From contig NZ_VJZT01000010.1 in NCBI RefSeq assembly GCF_007097245.1, positions 1 through 64,000 on the forward strand: a stretch of DNA of 64,000 bases, given 5' to 3'. The notes beneath the pieces were generated by a model. It had not been told where the DNA came from and did not search any database. It saw nothing but the letters and a program-made list of their open reading frames with translations. A program made the translations under genes and the position numbers. Of the stretch, positions 34,683 to 43,038 are shown one piece after another; the first letter of the stretch is position 1, and every line of letters starts with the position of its first letter. The DNA comes from Flavobacterium restrictum. GTDB taxonomy: Bacteria; Bacteroidota; Bacteroidia; Flavobacteriales; Flavobacteriaceae.

Positions 34683-35297
34683 TTAAAATAAACCATTCAA
34701 TTCAGCATCGATTCTATTGATGATATTCCCTAAATCTTCTGGATTGTCCACAAAATTAATGTTGTCCACATCTATAATCAATAATTTTCCTTTGGTATAG
34801 GAATGAACCCAAGCTTCGTACCTTTCGTTCAAGCGACTCAAGTAATCTATGGAGATGGAATTTTCATATTCACGACCTCGTTTGTGAATTTGCCCAACTA
34901 AATTAGGAATGGAACTTCTTAAATAAATTAATAAATCAGGCGGTTTGACCAGCGATTCCATCAATTCAAAAAGGGAAGAATAATTTTGAAAATCACGATT
35001 GGTCATCAAACCCATAGCATATAAATTGGGTGCAAAAATATGCGCATCTTCATAAATGGTTCGGTCTTGGATAATTTTTTTGCCACTTTCTCGAATTTGC
35101 ATCACTTGACGAAAGCGACTATTTAAGAAATATATTTGCAAATTAAAGGACCAACGTTCCATTTGATGGTAAAAATCATCCAAATACGGGTTGTCAACTA
35201 CGTCTTCAAAATGTGGTTCCCACTTGAAATGTTTCGCTAATAAACGGGTTAATGTTGTTTTTCCAGAGCCTATGTTTCCTGCTATTGCTATGTGCAT
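34683..35297 (-). CDS. Deoxynucleoside kinase
   Basis: 204 aa. P-loop IAIAGNIGSGKTTLTRLLA, the FEDVVDNPYLDDFY substrate motif, the DRTIYEDAHIFA (ERS-like) motif and the LID HKRGREYE identify the dNK/dGK-dCK family, which phosphorylates salvaged deoxynucleosides. Which base is preferred cannot be told. It overlaps the preceding gene by 1 bp. Confidence 0.9.
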   Translation of the reverse strand: MHIAIAGNIGSGKTTLTRLLAKHFKWEPHFEDVVDNPYLDDFYHQMERWSFNLQIYFLNSRFRQVMQIRESGKKIIQDRTIYEDAHIFAPNLYAMGLMTNRDFQNYSSLFELMESLVKPPDLLIYLRSSIPNLVGQIHKRGREYENSISIDYLSRLNERYEAWVHSYTKGKLLIIDVDNINFVDNPEDLGNIINRIDAELNGLF

Positions 35298-36088
35298 TAC
35301 GGTAGTATGATTTTATAATTGGTAATTCCTTCGGATGTAAAAATAGCTAAAATTTGGTCTTTGTAATAGCATTTTTTAAATGATTTTTCTGGTATTTCAA
35401 TGGTGGTTTTTTGCTTTTTTTGAATGTCTTCAAAATACAAATGCCCCTCTTTGGTATATATCAGTTGTGTTTGATTTAGAAACTGAATGCTATCAAAATT
35501 CGATATTTTTTGTTTAAAAGTAATGGTGCCAAATAGATCACAGGCATACCAATTGTTGTTTTTGTCTATCCAATAAAAAGTATTAAAATCCGATTGGTAT
35601 AACTTTATGCTTTCTGGAAATGAAGTCGAAATGGTCTTGTAGTCTTTTTTTAAATAATCAAATAACCCTATTTGTTGGTTCAAACTATTGTAAATCCAAA
35701 ACTGGTTTTGGGCGGCAATTCCCATTGCTGATACCACAATTGGAACACTATTTTCCGAAAAATTTATTTTCTGGCTCTCATTAAATTGATTGTCAATAAT
35801 CACAATTGTATTGAAATTTTCGTAAAAAACAACCACTTTCAAAGGGTTTTGTAAATCAACGGCAGTTATTTTTCCTAGTGAGACATTTTTATATTCAAAT
35901 GTTGCATCCGAATTGGTTTTAATGAGCACATTGTTTTTTATCCAATAATAAAAACCAAAGGAGTCAAAGCCCAAAAACGTATCGGCTGTAACGGCAAAGG
36001 TGTTTATTTTGACGGCTTCAATTTTTGGAATTTGTCCCAAAACCAAAGAAAAAGAGAACATGAATAGCAGGAAAAGCAGTTTTTTCAT
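35297..36088 (-). CDS. Exported beta-propeller-like hypothetical protein
   Basis: 263 aa with a signal peptide (MKKLLFLLFMFSFSLVLGQ). The rest is made of short beta-strand repeats rich in aromatic and Asn residues (FYYWIKNNVL, QFWIYNSLNQQIGLFDYL, TFYWIDKNNNWYACDLFG), consistent with a small propeller. Coupled to the kinase gene by a 1-bp stop/start overlap. A conserved but uncharacterised flavobacterial arrangement as far as I recall; function unknown. Confidence 0.6.
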   Translation of the reverse strand: MKKLLFLLFMFSFSLVLGQIPKIEAVKINTFAVTADTFLGFDSFGFYYWIKNNVLIKTNSDATFEYKNVSLGKITAVDLQNPLKVVVFYENFNTIVIIDNQFNESQKINFSENSVPIVVSAMGIAAQNQFWIYNSLNQQIGLFDYLKKDYKTISTSFPESIKLYQSDFNTFYWIDKNNNWYACDLFGTITFKQKISNFDSIQFLNQTQLIYTKEGHLYFEDIQKKQKTTIEIPEKSFKKCYYKDQILAIFTSEGITNYKIILP

Positions 36089-36104
36089 AAGTGTACCAAA
36101 TTAC

Positions 36105-36136
36105 AAAAAAAGCACTTTGATTTTTAGTGCTTTTAA
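36105..36136 (-). terminator. Second metK terminator
   Basis: AAAAGCACT (36108-36116) pairs with AGTGCTTTT (36126-36134) with A/T runs on both sides. It lies between metK and the next gene and would catch readthrough from the first terminator. Confidence 0.7.
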
Positions 36137-36148
36137 ATTTAAAGTAAA

Positions 36149-36181
36149 AAAAAACCATTCGAACTAGCCGAATGGTTTTTG
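36149..36181 (-). terminator. First metK terminator
   Basis: AAAACCATTCG (36151-36161) pairs with CGAATGGTTTT (36169-36179), T-run on the minus strand, 24 bp past the metK stop. Confidence 0.88.
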
Positions 36182-36204
36182 AGAAATGTATTTTTTTGAA
36201 AGAA

Positions 36205-37455
36205 TTACAATCCAAAAGCAGTTTTCACCTCGTCTACAAAATCTAATTTTTCCCAAGTAAACAATTCAACAGTAACTGTTTTTTCGTTTCCACCTGGAGC
36301 AGAGAATGTTTTGGTAACCGTTTCTGGTGTGCGTCCCATGTGACCGTAAGCCGCAGTTTCACTGTAAATTGGGTTTCTTAATTTCAAACGTTGCTCGATA
36401 AAATACGGACGCATATCAAAAATGGCTTCTACTTTTTTGGCAATTTCACCATTAGTTAAATTCACTTTTGAAGTTCCGTACGTGTCAATAAAAATCCCCA
36501 TAGGTTTTGCAACTCCAATGGCGTACGATACTTGTACTAAAATCTCATCGGCAACACCTGCAGCAACCAAGTTTTTGGCAATATGACGTGTAGCATACGC
36601 AGCACTTCTGTCTACTTTACTTGGATCTTTTCCAGAGAATGCGCCACCACCGTGAGCTCCTTTTCCACCGTAAGTATCAACAATGATTTTTCGTCCTGTC
36701 AAGCCTGTATCTCCGTGAGGCCCGCCAATTACAAATTTCCCTGTTGGGTTAATGTGGTATTGAATAGCATCATTAAATAAATGAGCGTGCGTTGGGTTTT
36801 TGGCAATGATTCTAGGAATCAAAATGGTAACAATATCGTTTTTGATTTTGGCAAGCATCGTTGCTTCTTCGTCAAAATCATCATGTTGTGTCGAGATTAC
36901 AATGGCATCAATACGCGTTGGTTTGTTGTCATCGCTGTATTCTAGCGTTACTTGCGATTTTGCATCAGGACGCAAATACGTGATTTCGTTATTTTCACGT
37001 CTCAAAACGGCTAATTCTTGCAATAATTTATGCGACAAATCAAGTGCCAATGGCATGTAATTTTCGGTTTCATTGGTAGCGTAACCAAACATCATTCCTT
37101 GGTCACCAGCACCTTGTTCTTCGGGGTTTTTTCTATCTACACCTTGGTTAATATCAGCAGATTGTTCATGAATTGCCGAAAGGATGCCACAAGAATTGGC
37201 TTCAAACATGTATTCGCTTTTGGTATACCCAATTTTACGAATCACATCACGAGCAATTTGTTGTACGTCAAGGTAGGTATTGGATTTTACTTCGCCAGCC
37301 AAAATTACTTGACCAGTTGTTACTAGCGTTTCGCAAGCTACTTTCGAATCAGCATCAAACGCCAAAAAATTATCAATCAATGCATCCGAAATTTGATCTG
37401 CAATCTTGTCAGGATGTCCTTCACTTACAGATTCTGACGTAAATAAATAAGCCAT
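36205..37455 (-). CDS. metK: S-adenosylmethionine synthetase
   Basis: 416 aa. Makes SAM from methionine and ATP. Motifs: [74 protein letters not shown]. The 165-nt leader contains a SAM-II-like pseudoknot candidate, so SAM is expected to repress its own synthesis. It is transcribed away from the metX-thrA cluster. Two terminators follow. Confidence 0.98.
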   Translation of the reverse strand: MAYLFTSESVSEGHPDKIADQISDALIDNFLAFDADSKVACETLVTTGQVILAGEVKSNTYLDVQQIARDVIRKIGYTKSEYMFEANSCGILSAIHEQSADINQGVDRKNPEEQGAGDQGMMFGYATNETENYMPLALDLSHKLLQELAVLRRENNEITYLRPDAKSQVTLEYSDDNKPTRIDAIVISTQHDDFDEEATMLAKIKNDIVTILIPRIIAKNPTHAHLFNDAIQYHINPTGKFVIGGPHGDTGLTGRKIIVDTYGGKGAHGGGAFSGKDPSKVDRSAAYATRHIAKNLVAAGVADEILVQVSYAIGVAKPMGIFIDTYGTSKVNLTNGEIAKKVEAIFDMRPYFIEQRLKLRNPIYSETAAYGHMGRTPETVTKTFSAPGGNEKTVTVELFTWEKLDFVDEVKTAFGL

Positions 37456-37514
37456 AATAATTATAGTTTTAAAAATTAAGTGAGGAAAAAATAATTGCTA
37501 GAAAAGACTAAAGT

Positions 37515-37620
37515 AGTGTTCCTGCTTTAGCATTTTTTCTACTGAAAATTTTTCAGCATCCATAATGAATTCGTTTCATTATGAAGAGGTTGCAATCAGT
37601 TCAAATTTTTCCTCTTGTAT
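37515..37620 (-). ncRNA. SAM-II-like riboswitch candidate in the metK leader
   Basis: On the minus strand P1 is AGAGG (37611-37615) with CCUCU (37585-37589). Loop 1 has AUUUG and ends UUGCAA directly before the P1 3' strand, and GCUAAA occurs at 37526-37531; these are the SAM-II hallmarks. Between them sit two hairpins: a 9-bp stem (37561-37569/37575-37583) and a 6-bp stem (37542-37547/37551-37556). The GCUAAA can instead pair in CUAAAG/CUUUAG (37525-37530/37508-37513), a plausible switch. The pseudoknot helix I can find (AUUU/AAAU) is short, so this is a candidate. Confidence 0.55.
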
Positions 37621-37627
37621 TCGGGTG

Positions 37628-37656
37628 CAAATGTATGAAACGATTTTGAATTGCAA
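37628..37656 (-). promoter_or_regulatory. metK promoter
   Basis: On the minus strand, TTG (37654-37656), 18-nt spacer, TACATTTG (37628-37635). Transcription would start just before the riboswitch candidate. Confidence 0.65.
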
Positions 37657-37813
37657 ATTAAACTTAACTTTTTTTTTGAGGTCAAAAGAATGTCGTTTTG
37701 AATCCTCCAAGAAATGACCGCTTTACCAAATTGTTATTGGACTATTAATTTATTGAAATTTATTTGGATATCTAAATTATAGTTTGCACATTTGTTACAT
37801 CAAAGAAGCAAAG

Positions 37814-37882
37814 ATGAATTTAAATGTGTGTAATATGTCAAAAGCCATTCAGGAAAAATCCTGTGGGACGCCTATTGCTTAA
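37814..37882 (+). CDS. Candidate 22-aa leader peptide with two cysteines
   Basis: ATG AAT TTA ... ending GCT TAA: starts MNLNVCNMSK and ends KSCGTPIA, with Cys6, Cys17 and an internal Met8. It is followed 24 bp later by a strong intrinsic terminator (37906-37940). Within it is a small hairpin CAGGA-AAAA-TCCTG (37850-37863). No convincing antiterminator was found for it. An upstream promoter is only weakly suggested (TTG, 20 nt, CACATTTG at about 37793). Coding is inferred from context and not proven. Confidence 0.4.
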   Translation: MNLNVCNMSKAIQEKSCGTPIA

Positions 37883-37905
37883 TTTTAAACTTTAAAATAT
37901 ATAGT

Positions 37906-37940
37906 AAAAGCTTCCCAGATAACGGGAAGCTTTTTTTTTT
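37906..37940 (+). terminator. Terminator after the 22-aa peptide
   Basis: An 11-bp stem AAAAGCTTCCC (37906-37916) with GGGAAGCTTTT (37924-37934), then more T's. Confidence 0.9.
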
Positions 37941-37967
37941 GAATAAATTTCTAAATACAATAATAAA

Positions 37968-38057
37968 ATGAACAATTTAAACCAGCAATTAATGAATGCC
38001 ACTACTGTCAAATCGATGATTTGTGCTAGTGTCGTGATGTGTATTCCCGTCTGTTGA
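37968..38057 (+). CDS. Candidate 29-aa Cys/Met leader peptide of an attenuator
   Basis: Starts MNNLNQQLMNATTVKS and ends MICASVVMCIPVC, with Cys at 19, 25 and 29 and Met at 9, 17 and 24. Its TGA stop (38055-38057) overlaps the 5' strand of a 10-bp antiterminator (38056-38065), so a ribosome finishing the peptide would cover that strand. A stall at Cys25 (38040-38042) or earlier would leave it free. This is the classic geometry of ribosome-mediated attenuation responding to cysteine or methionine supply. Inference from sequence only. Confidence 0.55.
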   Translation: MNNLNQQLMNATTVKSMICASVVMCIPVC

Positions 38058-38125
38058 ATCCAAAATAAAGTATAAGTTCACTACAACTTAAAACCCTTTT
38101 GGATTCGTGTCTAAAAGGGTTTTTT
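38056..38125 (+). promoter_or_regulatory. Attenuator: antiterminator, pause hairpin and terminator
   Basis: GAATCCAAAA (38056-38065) is a perfect 10-bp complement of TTTTGGATTC (38097-38106). The latter overlaps the terminator stem AAAACCCTTTT (38090-38100)/AAAAGGGTTTT (38113-38123), which runs into T's. Between them TAAGTT/AACTTA (38073-38078/38085-38090) forms a small hairpin. The two main helices share 38097-38100, so they compete, though a 7-bp part of the terminator could persist. Confidence 0.6.
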
Positions 38126-38181
38126 GTTTACAAGAAGAAAAATAAAAAATAAAATAGCAATCCCAATAAATTCCAGAAATC

Positions 38182-38385
38182 ATGAAAGCAATAAGAGTAT
38201 TATCAAAAGCAACAGCACGATTGGAAAGGTGGAGAACCAATTCAAAAGCAATCAGTATCAATAATTATGAATTGACCTACACCAAGTTTGGGTTCAATTT
38301 GAAAGCGGTGACTACGCCAAATAAAGCAACCGATTCCTTGTTGACGCAAATGTATTCCGATGAAAATGAAGCACTTTTTATTTAA
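38182..38385 (+). CDS. Small hypothetical protein between two terminators
   Basis: 67 aa, starting MKAIRVLSKATARLERWRTN and ending YSDENEALFI. Basic N-terminal half, acidic C-terminus, no Cys, no membrane segment. It would be the first gene downstream of the attenuator and ends before a terminator at 38409-38453. I do not recognise it. It could be a small regulator or itself a leader-type product for the SAM-I riboswitch region. Confidence 0.55.
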   Translation: MKAIRVLSKATARLERWRTNSKAISINNYELTYTKFGFNLKAVTTPNKATDSLLTQMYSDENEALFI

Positions 38386-38408
38386 AAAAAAATGTTTCTG
38401 TTTCAAGA

Positions 38409-38453
38409 TCAGCTCTAAAAAAGGATTGCTTCGGTTGCTTTTTTAGAGTTGAT
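38409..38453 (+). terminator. Terminator after the 67-aa gene
   Basis: CTCTAAAAAAG pairs with CTTTTTTAGAG around a GATTGCTTCGGTTG loop; the stem is extended by ATCA/TGAT outside. Ends at a GATTTTAAAA stretch. Confidence 0.7.
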
Positions 38454-38543
38454 TTTAAAAATAGGAATCAAGACTTGAAAAATTTGGTTCTTAAAAAAAA
38501 TAGTAGTTAATTTGCATCTTTAAGTTCACACACGTATTGAAAT

Positions 38544-38646
38544 GTTATAAAGAAAGCTCGAGGGAATAGACCCATTGAAAGCTTAGCAACCCTTCGCCAA
38601 CCCGAAGAAGGTGCTACATTCTATCCGCCACAACGGAGAAGATAAC
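38544..38646 (+). ncRNA. SAM-I riboswitch (S-box)
   Basis: The S-box blocks occur in order: GTTAT (P1 5' side), CGAGGGAATAGACCC, ATTGAAAGCTTAGCAACCC, GAAGGTGCTACATTC, and GGAGAAGATAAC (P1 3' side 38642-38646). Binding SAM normally favours a terminator; a short stem AAGAAT/ATTCTT at 38650-38668 followed by CTCTAATTTTTC may be it. Controls the metX-thrA fusion. Confidence 0.93.
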
Positions 38647-38724
38647 GCCAAGAATACCTAATTCTTCTCTAATTTTTCTTTATACTATTTCCAAATACAA
38701 ATCAAAATAAAAAAGATTTGACCA

Positions 38725-41700
38725 TTGGAAAATAAACCAACACCTATTATAATTCAAGATTTCACTACCGAAAGTGGTGCTTTTTATCCTATCATTAACT
38801 TAAGTTTTCAAGTTTTTGGTCAGGAACTACATACGGCTCCCATTATTTTAATCAATCATGCCTTGACGGGAAACTCCCAAGTTATTGGCGAAAACGGGTG
38901 GTGGAACGACTTGATTGGGGTTGATAAAACAATTGATATTCGTAAATATACGATTCTTTCGTTCAACGTTCCCGGCAATGGGTTTGACGTCCATACGATG
39001 GAGAAGTATCTAGATTTTAATGCTCGAGATATTGCTCGGATTTTCTTGGAGGGGATTCGGTTTTTGAATATTGAACGAGTTTTTGCTCTCATTGGCGGTT
39101 CCGTTGGTGGCGGAATTGCTTGGGAAATGGTCGCTTTGGCACCTAAAATCACTCAAAATTTTATCCCAATTGCTACCGACTGGAAATCTACGGATTGGCT
39201 TATTGCCAATTGTTATTTGCAAGAACAAATCCTGACGAATTCCCGCAAACCTATTGAGGATGCTCGCATTCACGCCATGTTGTGTTACCGAACGCCAGAA
39301 TCTTTCAAAGAAAAATTTCAACGCAATACCAATGACCAACTCGAATCCTTTAAAGTCGAAAGTTGGTTGAATCATCATGGCGAAAAACTCCAAAAAAGAT
39401 TCCAACTCTCCGCCTACAAAATGATGAATCAGTTGCTCAAAACGATTGATGTTACTCGGAATAGAACGTCATTTGAGTCGATAATTGCCCAAATTGATGC
39501 CGATATTTATATTATTGGAATCAATTCCGATTTGTTTTTTACGGCCAATGAAAACCGAGAAACCTATTACGAAATAAAAAAATTCAAAAATAATGTGTTT
39601 TACAGCGAGATTGATTCGCAACACGGACATGACGCTTTTTTGATGGAATACGAACAATTAGACAATTTGTTAGAAGTTGTTTTTAAAAATAAAAAACAGA
39701 TGAAAATATTAAAATTCGGAGGAAAATCATTATCCAACGGCGAAGGCATAAACAAAGTTTTAGATATTATTAGTGACAAAACTAGCCAAGGAGAATGCAT
39801 TGCGGTTGTGGTTTCGGCAAGAGGAAATGCCACCGATGAGTTGGATGATATTTTGACCATTGCGGGCAAAAATGGCAATTACAAACCTTTGCTGGAAAGC
39901 TTTAAAAGCTATCAGCAGGATGGTTATGTGAATGTGAATTTATCCGAAGAGTTTGCTGTATTAGACAAGCTTTTGGAAGGGGTAAGTTTGATTGGCGATT
40001 ATAGCGACAAGATTAAAGACCAAGTTTTGGCTCAAGGCGAATTGCTTTCGGCCAAATTAATTGCGGCTGTTTTGAACGAGAAAGGAATCAATGCCCGCTT
40101 TACGGATGCGAGAGAATTGATAAAAACCGATTCGAAATTTGGAGATGCCCAACCTTTGGAACAAGTGTCTAAAAAGAATGTGATTCAGTTTTTTAAAGAA
40201 AATAATAAAACAGTAAATATCATTACAGGTTTTATAGGTTCCAATAGCAAAAACGAAGCGACAACTTTGGGACGAAATGGGAGCAATTATACCGCTTCGT
40301 TAATTGCAAATTACCTCAATGCCGAAGAATTACAAAATTACACCCACGTTGACGGCATTTATACGGCAAATCCCGACTTGGTTTTGGATGCCAAAAAAAT
40401 AGACCATTTGTCGTTTAACGAAGCGAATGAGTTGGCAAATTTTGGTGCGACTATTTTGCACGCCAAAACGATTATTCCGTTATTAGAAAAAAATATTCCA
40501 CTCCGAATTTTAAACACGTTTAATCACGAAAACAAAGGAACGCTGATTACTTCGAATTCGAGTAAAGAAGGAATTAAGACCCTTTCGGTGCTTGAAAACG
40601 TGTCGTTAGTTAATCTTGAGGGACGAGGATTGTTAGGAAAAACAGGGGTTGATGCTCGTATTTTTAAAGTAATGGGCGACCACGATATTAGCGTAAGCAT
40701 TATTTCGCAAGGATCATCAGAACGCGGTATTGGGCTAGTTGTAGCGGCAGATAAAGCCACAACGGCAATGATTGAACTGGAAAAAGAATTCGAAAATGAT
40801 TTCTATTCCAAGGATGTCAACAAAATTACGGTTACGGATAATGTATCGGTTATTTCGATAATTGGTCAGGATTTGAGCACGTTTCACAAGCCTTACACGG
40901 CACTTATTAAGAATAAAATTGTTCCGATTTTGTTCAATAATACGGTTACAGGCAAAAATGTGAGTTTGGTGGTGCGAAAATCCGAGTTGAATAAGGCTTT
41001 GAATGTGATTCACGGAGAGATTTTTGGTGTTTCTAAAAAAATAAATATTGCCATTTTCGGTCACGGATTGGTGGGAGGAACGTTGATCAATCAGATTCTA
41101 GAATCGGCAGCAGCCATCGAAAAACGAAAAGGAATTAAGTTGAATGTGTTTGCGATTGCGAATTCCAAAAGTGCCTTGTTGAACAAAGAGGGCGTTTCCC
41201 CCAATTGGAAAAGCGAAATTCAAACCAATGGTTTTTCATACACGATTCAGGATGTTATTGCGTATGCCAATGAGCACCATCTAGAGAATTTAATAGCCAT
41301 TGACAACACAGCAAGTGCGGCATTTGTAGAAAATTATATTCCGCTAGCCGAAAGCAGTTTCGATTTGATTTCATCAAATAAAGTGGCGAATACGTTGAGT
41401 TATAAATTCTACAAAGATTTGCGAAAAGTATTAACAGATAATCAAAAGAATTATTTGTATGAAACCAATGTTGGTGCAGGATTGCCACTTATTGATACGA
41501 TAAAACTATTGCATCTTTCGGGCGAAAACATCACCAAAATAAAAGGTGTTTTCTCGGGAACATTGAGTTATTTGTTTAATAATTTCTCTGCCAAAGACGT
41601 ACCGTTTAGCGAAATTTTGAAAGAAGCCATCGATAACGGCTACACCGAACCTGACCCAAGAGAGGATTTATGCGGGAACGATGTGGGCAGAAAATTGCTG

Positions 41701-42111
41701 ATTTTGGCTAGAGAATTGGACTTGCAAAACGAATTTGAAGAAATCAACATTCAAAACCTGATTCCAGAACAGTTGCGCAAAGGTGATGTTTCGGATTTCT
41801 TGAATAAATTAACGGAATTTGATCCTATTTACAACCAAATAAAAGCCAACCAAAAACCCAATCACGTCTTGCGATACATCGGGGAATTGTCGGGCGATTT
41901 ACAAAACGACAAAGGAAACTTGGAAGTAAAATTAGTTTCCGTACCTTCGGATACCGCTTTGGGTGGCTTGAAAGGCTCGGATTCCTTCTTCGAAATTTAT
42001 ACCGAATCGTATGGAGATAGACCCATCGTAATTCAAGGAGCAGGCGCAGGATCCGCAGTAACTGCGAGAGGTGTTTTTGGAGATGTTTTGCGATTATCGG
42101 AGAAAGGATAA
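38725..42111 (+). CDS. Trifunctional fusion: homoserine O-acetyltransferase (MetX) - aspartokinase - homoserine dehydrogenase (ThrA)
   Basis: 1128 aa from a TTG start; an in-frame TGA six bases upstream (38719-38721) excludes an earlier start. Residues about 1-320 are the alpha/beta-hydrolase acyltransferase MetX (NHALTGNSQ, nucleophile elbow IGGSVGGGIAWEM, HGHDAFLMEY). Residues about 326-770 are aspartokinase (MKILKFGGKSLSNG, ACT domains near 620-760). From about 773 is homoserine dehydrogenase (IAIFGHGLVGGTLINQIL, ETNVGAGLPLIDTIKLL, DNGYTEPDPREDLCGNDV). Together they phosphorylate aspartate, reduce the semialdehyde to homoserine and acetylate it. Under the SAM-I riboswitch. An internal ATG at residue 326 could also yield a separate ThrA. 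Confidence 0.92.
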   Translation: MENKPTPIIIQDFTTESGAFYPIINLSFQVFGQELHTAPIILINHALTGNSQVIGENGWWNDLIGVDKTIDIRKYTILSFNVPGNGFDVHTMEKYLDFNARDIARIFLEGIRFLNIERVFALIGGSVGGGIAWEMVALAPKITQNFIPIATDWKSTDWLIANCYLQEQILTNSRKPIEDARIHAMLCYRTPESFKEKFQRNTNDQLESFKVESWLNHHGEKLQKRFQLSAYKMMNQLLKTIDVTRNRTSFESIIAQIDADIYIIGINSDLFFTANENRETYYEIKKFKNNVFYSEIDSQHGHDAFLMEYEQLDNLLEVVFKNKKQMKILKFGGKSLSNGEGINKVLDIISDKTSQGECIAVVVSARGNATDELDDILTIAGKNGNYKPLLESFKSYQQDGYVNVNLSEEFAVLDKLLEGVSLIGDYSDKIKDQVLAQGELLSAKLIAAVLNEKGINARFTDARELIKTDSKFGDAQPLEQVSKKNVIQFFKENNKTVNIITGFIGSNSKNEATTLGRNGSNYTASLIANYLNAEELQNYTHVDGIYTANPDLVLDAKKIDHLSFNEANELANFGATILHAKTIIPLLEKNIPLRILNTFNHENKGTLITSNSSKEGIKTLSVLENVSLVNLEGRGLLGKTGVDARIFKVMGDHDISVSIISQGSSERGIGLVVAADKATTAMIELEKEFENDFYSKDVNKITVTDNVSVISIIGQDLSTFHKPYTALIKNKIVPILFNNTVTGKNVSLVVRKSELNKALNVIHGEIFGVSKKINIAIFGHGLVGGTLINQILESAAAIEKRKGIKLNVFAIANSKSALLNKEGVSPNWKSEIQTNGFSYTIQDVIAYANEHHLENLIAIDNTASAAFVENYIPLAESSFDLISSNKVANTLSYKFYKDLRKVLTDNQKNYLYETNVGAGLPLIDTIKLLHLSGENITKIKGVFSGTLSYLFNNFSAKDVPFSEILKEAIDNGYTEPDPREDLCGNDVGRKLLILARELDLQNEFEEINIQNLIPEQLRKGDVSDFLNKLTEFDPIYNQIKANQKPNHVLRYIGELSGDLQNDKGNLEVKLVSVPSDTALGGLKGSDSFFEIYTESYGDRPIVIQGAGAGSAVTARGVFGDVLRLSEKG

Positions 42112-42178
42112 AGATTTCAGATTGTAGAGTAACGATTTTTGATTTCAGATTTTTGAGCCATAAATAATTAACAATTAA

Positions 42179-42454
42179 ATGAAAAAAAACATAATATTTA
42201 TAGTTTTAGATGTAATTGCACTTATTGTATTTGTAATTATTTGGTTCTTATTATGTTTCTTGTCGGGGTATTTATCAAGTAATGCAAATCATAACCTTGA
42301 CATATGGGTTTTATATAGTATTACTGTAATTTTACATTTTTCATTAATGTATTTCGTCTATAAAAATTGCTTTATAAAATTGAATTTTTTGTGGTATTCA
42401 ATAATAACTATAATTGTTTATCTAATAATTGCATTTGTATTGAATAATTATTAG
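42179..42454 (+). CDS. Small three-helix membrane protein
   Basis: 91 aa, almost all hydrophobic, with about three transmembrane helices (IIFIVLDVIALIVFVIIWFL; LDIWVLYSITVILHFSLMYF; SIITIIVYLIIAFVL). Not recognised. It sits between metX-thrA and osmC in the methionine cluster but nothing links it to that pathway. Confidence 0.5.
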   Translation: MKKNIIFIVLDVIALIVFVIIWFLLCFLSGYLSSNANHNLDIWVLYSITVILHFSLMYFVYKNCFIKLNFLWYSIITIIVYLIIAFVLNNY

Positions 42455-42606
42455 TCAGATTTAGTAATCTTTTTTTTGAATATAAATTAAAAAACAAGAA
42501 GTATTCAGTGTTCAGTTCCGACAGATATCGTAATTTGTGTTCAGTAAAAAAATAAAAATCCGCGTTTGAAAATCCGTTTCATCTGCGTCCCAAAAAAATA
42601 AAAACA

Positions 42607-43038
42607 ATGAAAATAACATTAAATAGAGTAAACGAAAATTTCCATTTCGAACTGAAAAACGAACGGGGACACATAGTAAATGTAGATGCAAGACCCGATT
42701 TTGGAGGAAATGATATGGGACCAAGTCCAATGGAATTGATCTTGATGGGTGTGGCAGGTTGCAGCGGCATTGATATGATTTCGATTTTGAAAAAACAGCG
42801 ACAAGAAATCACATCCTTCAAAGCCGAAGTCGAAGGCGAGCGGGTACAAGTGGGCGAAGCCAAACCATTCAAAGATATTTACGTAGTTTTTTATCTGGAA
42901 GGAAACGTCAAAGAAGACAAGGCCGCAAAAGCCGCTCAATTATCATTTGAAAAATATTGTTCGGTTTCAAAAACGTTAGAACCAACAGCAACCATACATT
43001 ATAAAGTAGTTTTGAACGGAGTAGCTATTAGCAAGTAG
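42607..43038 (+). CDS. OsmC family peroxide-reductase-like protein
   Basis: 143 aa. Motifs MGPSPMELILMGVAGCSGID and SFEKYCSVSKTLEPTATIHY carry the two cysteines (about 49 and 117) of the OsmC/Ohr fold, which reduce organic hydroperoxides. The C-terminal VAISK and the TAG stop are contributed by a GTAGCTATTAGC-type intergenic repeat. Often found in the methionine cluster of flavobacteria, as here, possibly linked to sulfur-compound protection; that is inference. Confidence 0.88.
   Translation: MKITLNRVNENFHFELKNERGHIVNVDARPDFGGNDMGPSPMELILMGVAGCSGIDMISILKKQRQEITSFKAEVEGERVQVGEAKPFKDIYVVFYLEGNVKEDKAAKAAQLSFEKYCSVSKTLEPTATIHYKVVLNGVAISK

Noticed and set aside
39700..42111. ThrA as a separate gene starting at ATG 39700
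   Set aside because: The frame is continuous with MetX with no stop between, so it is annotated as one fusion; an internal start remains possible.
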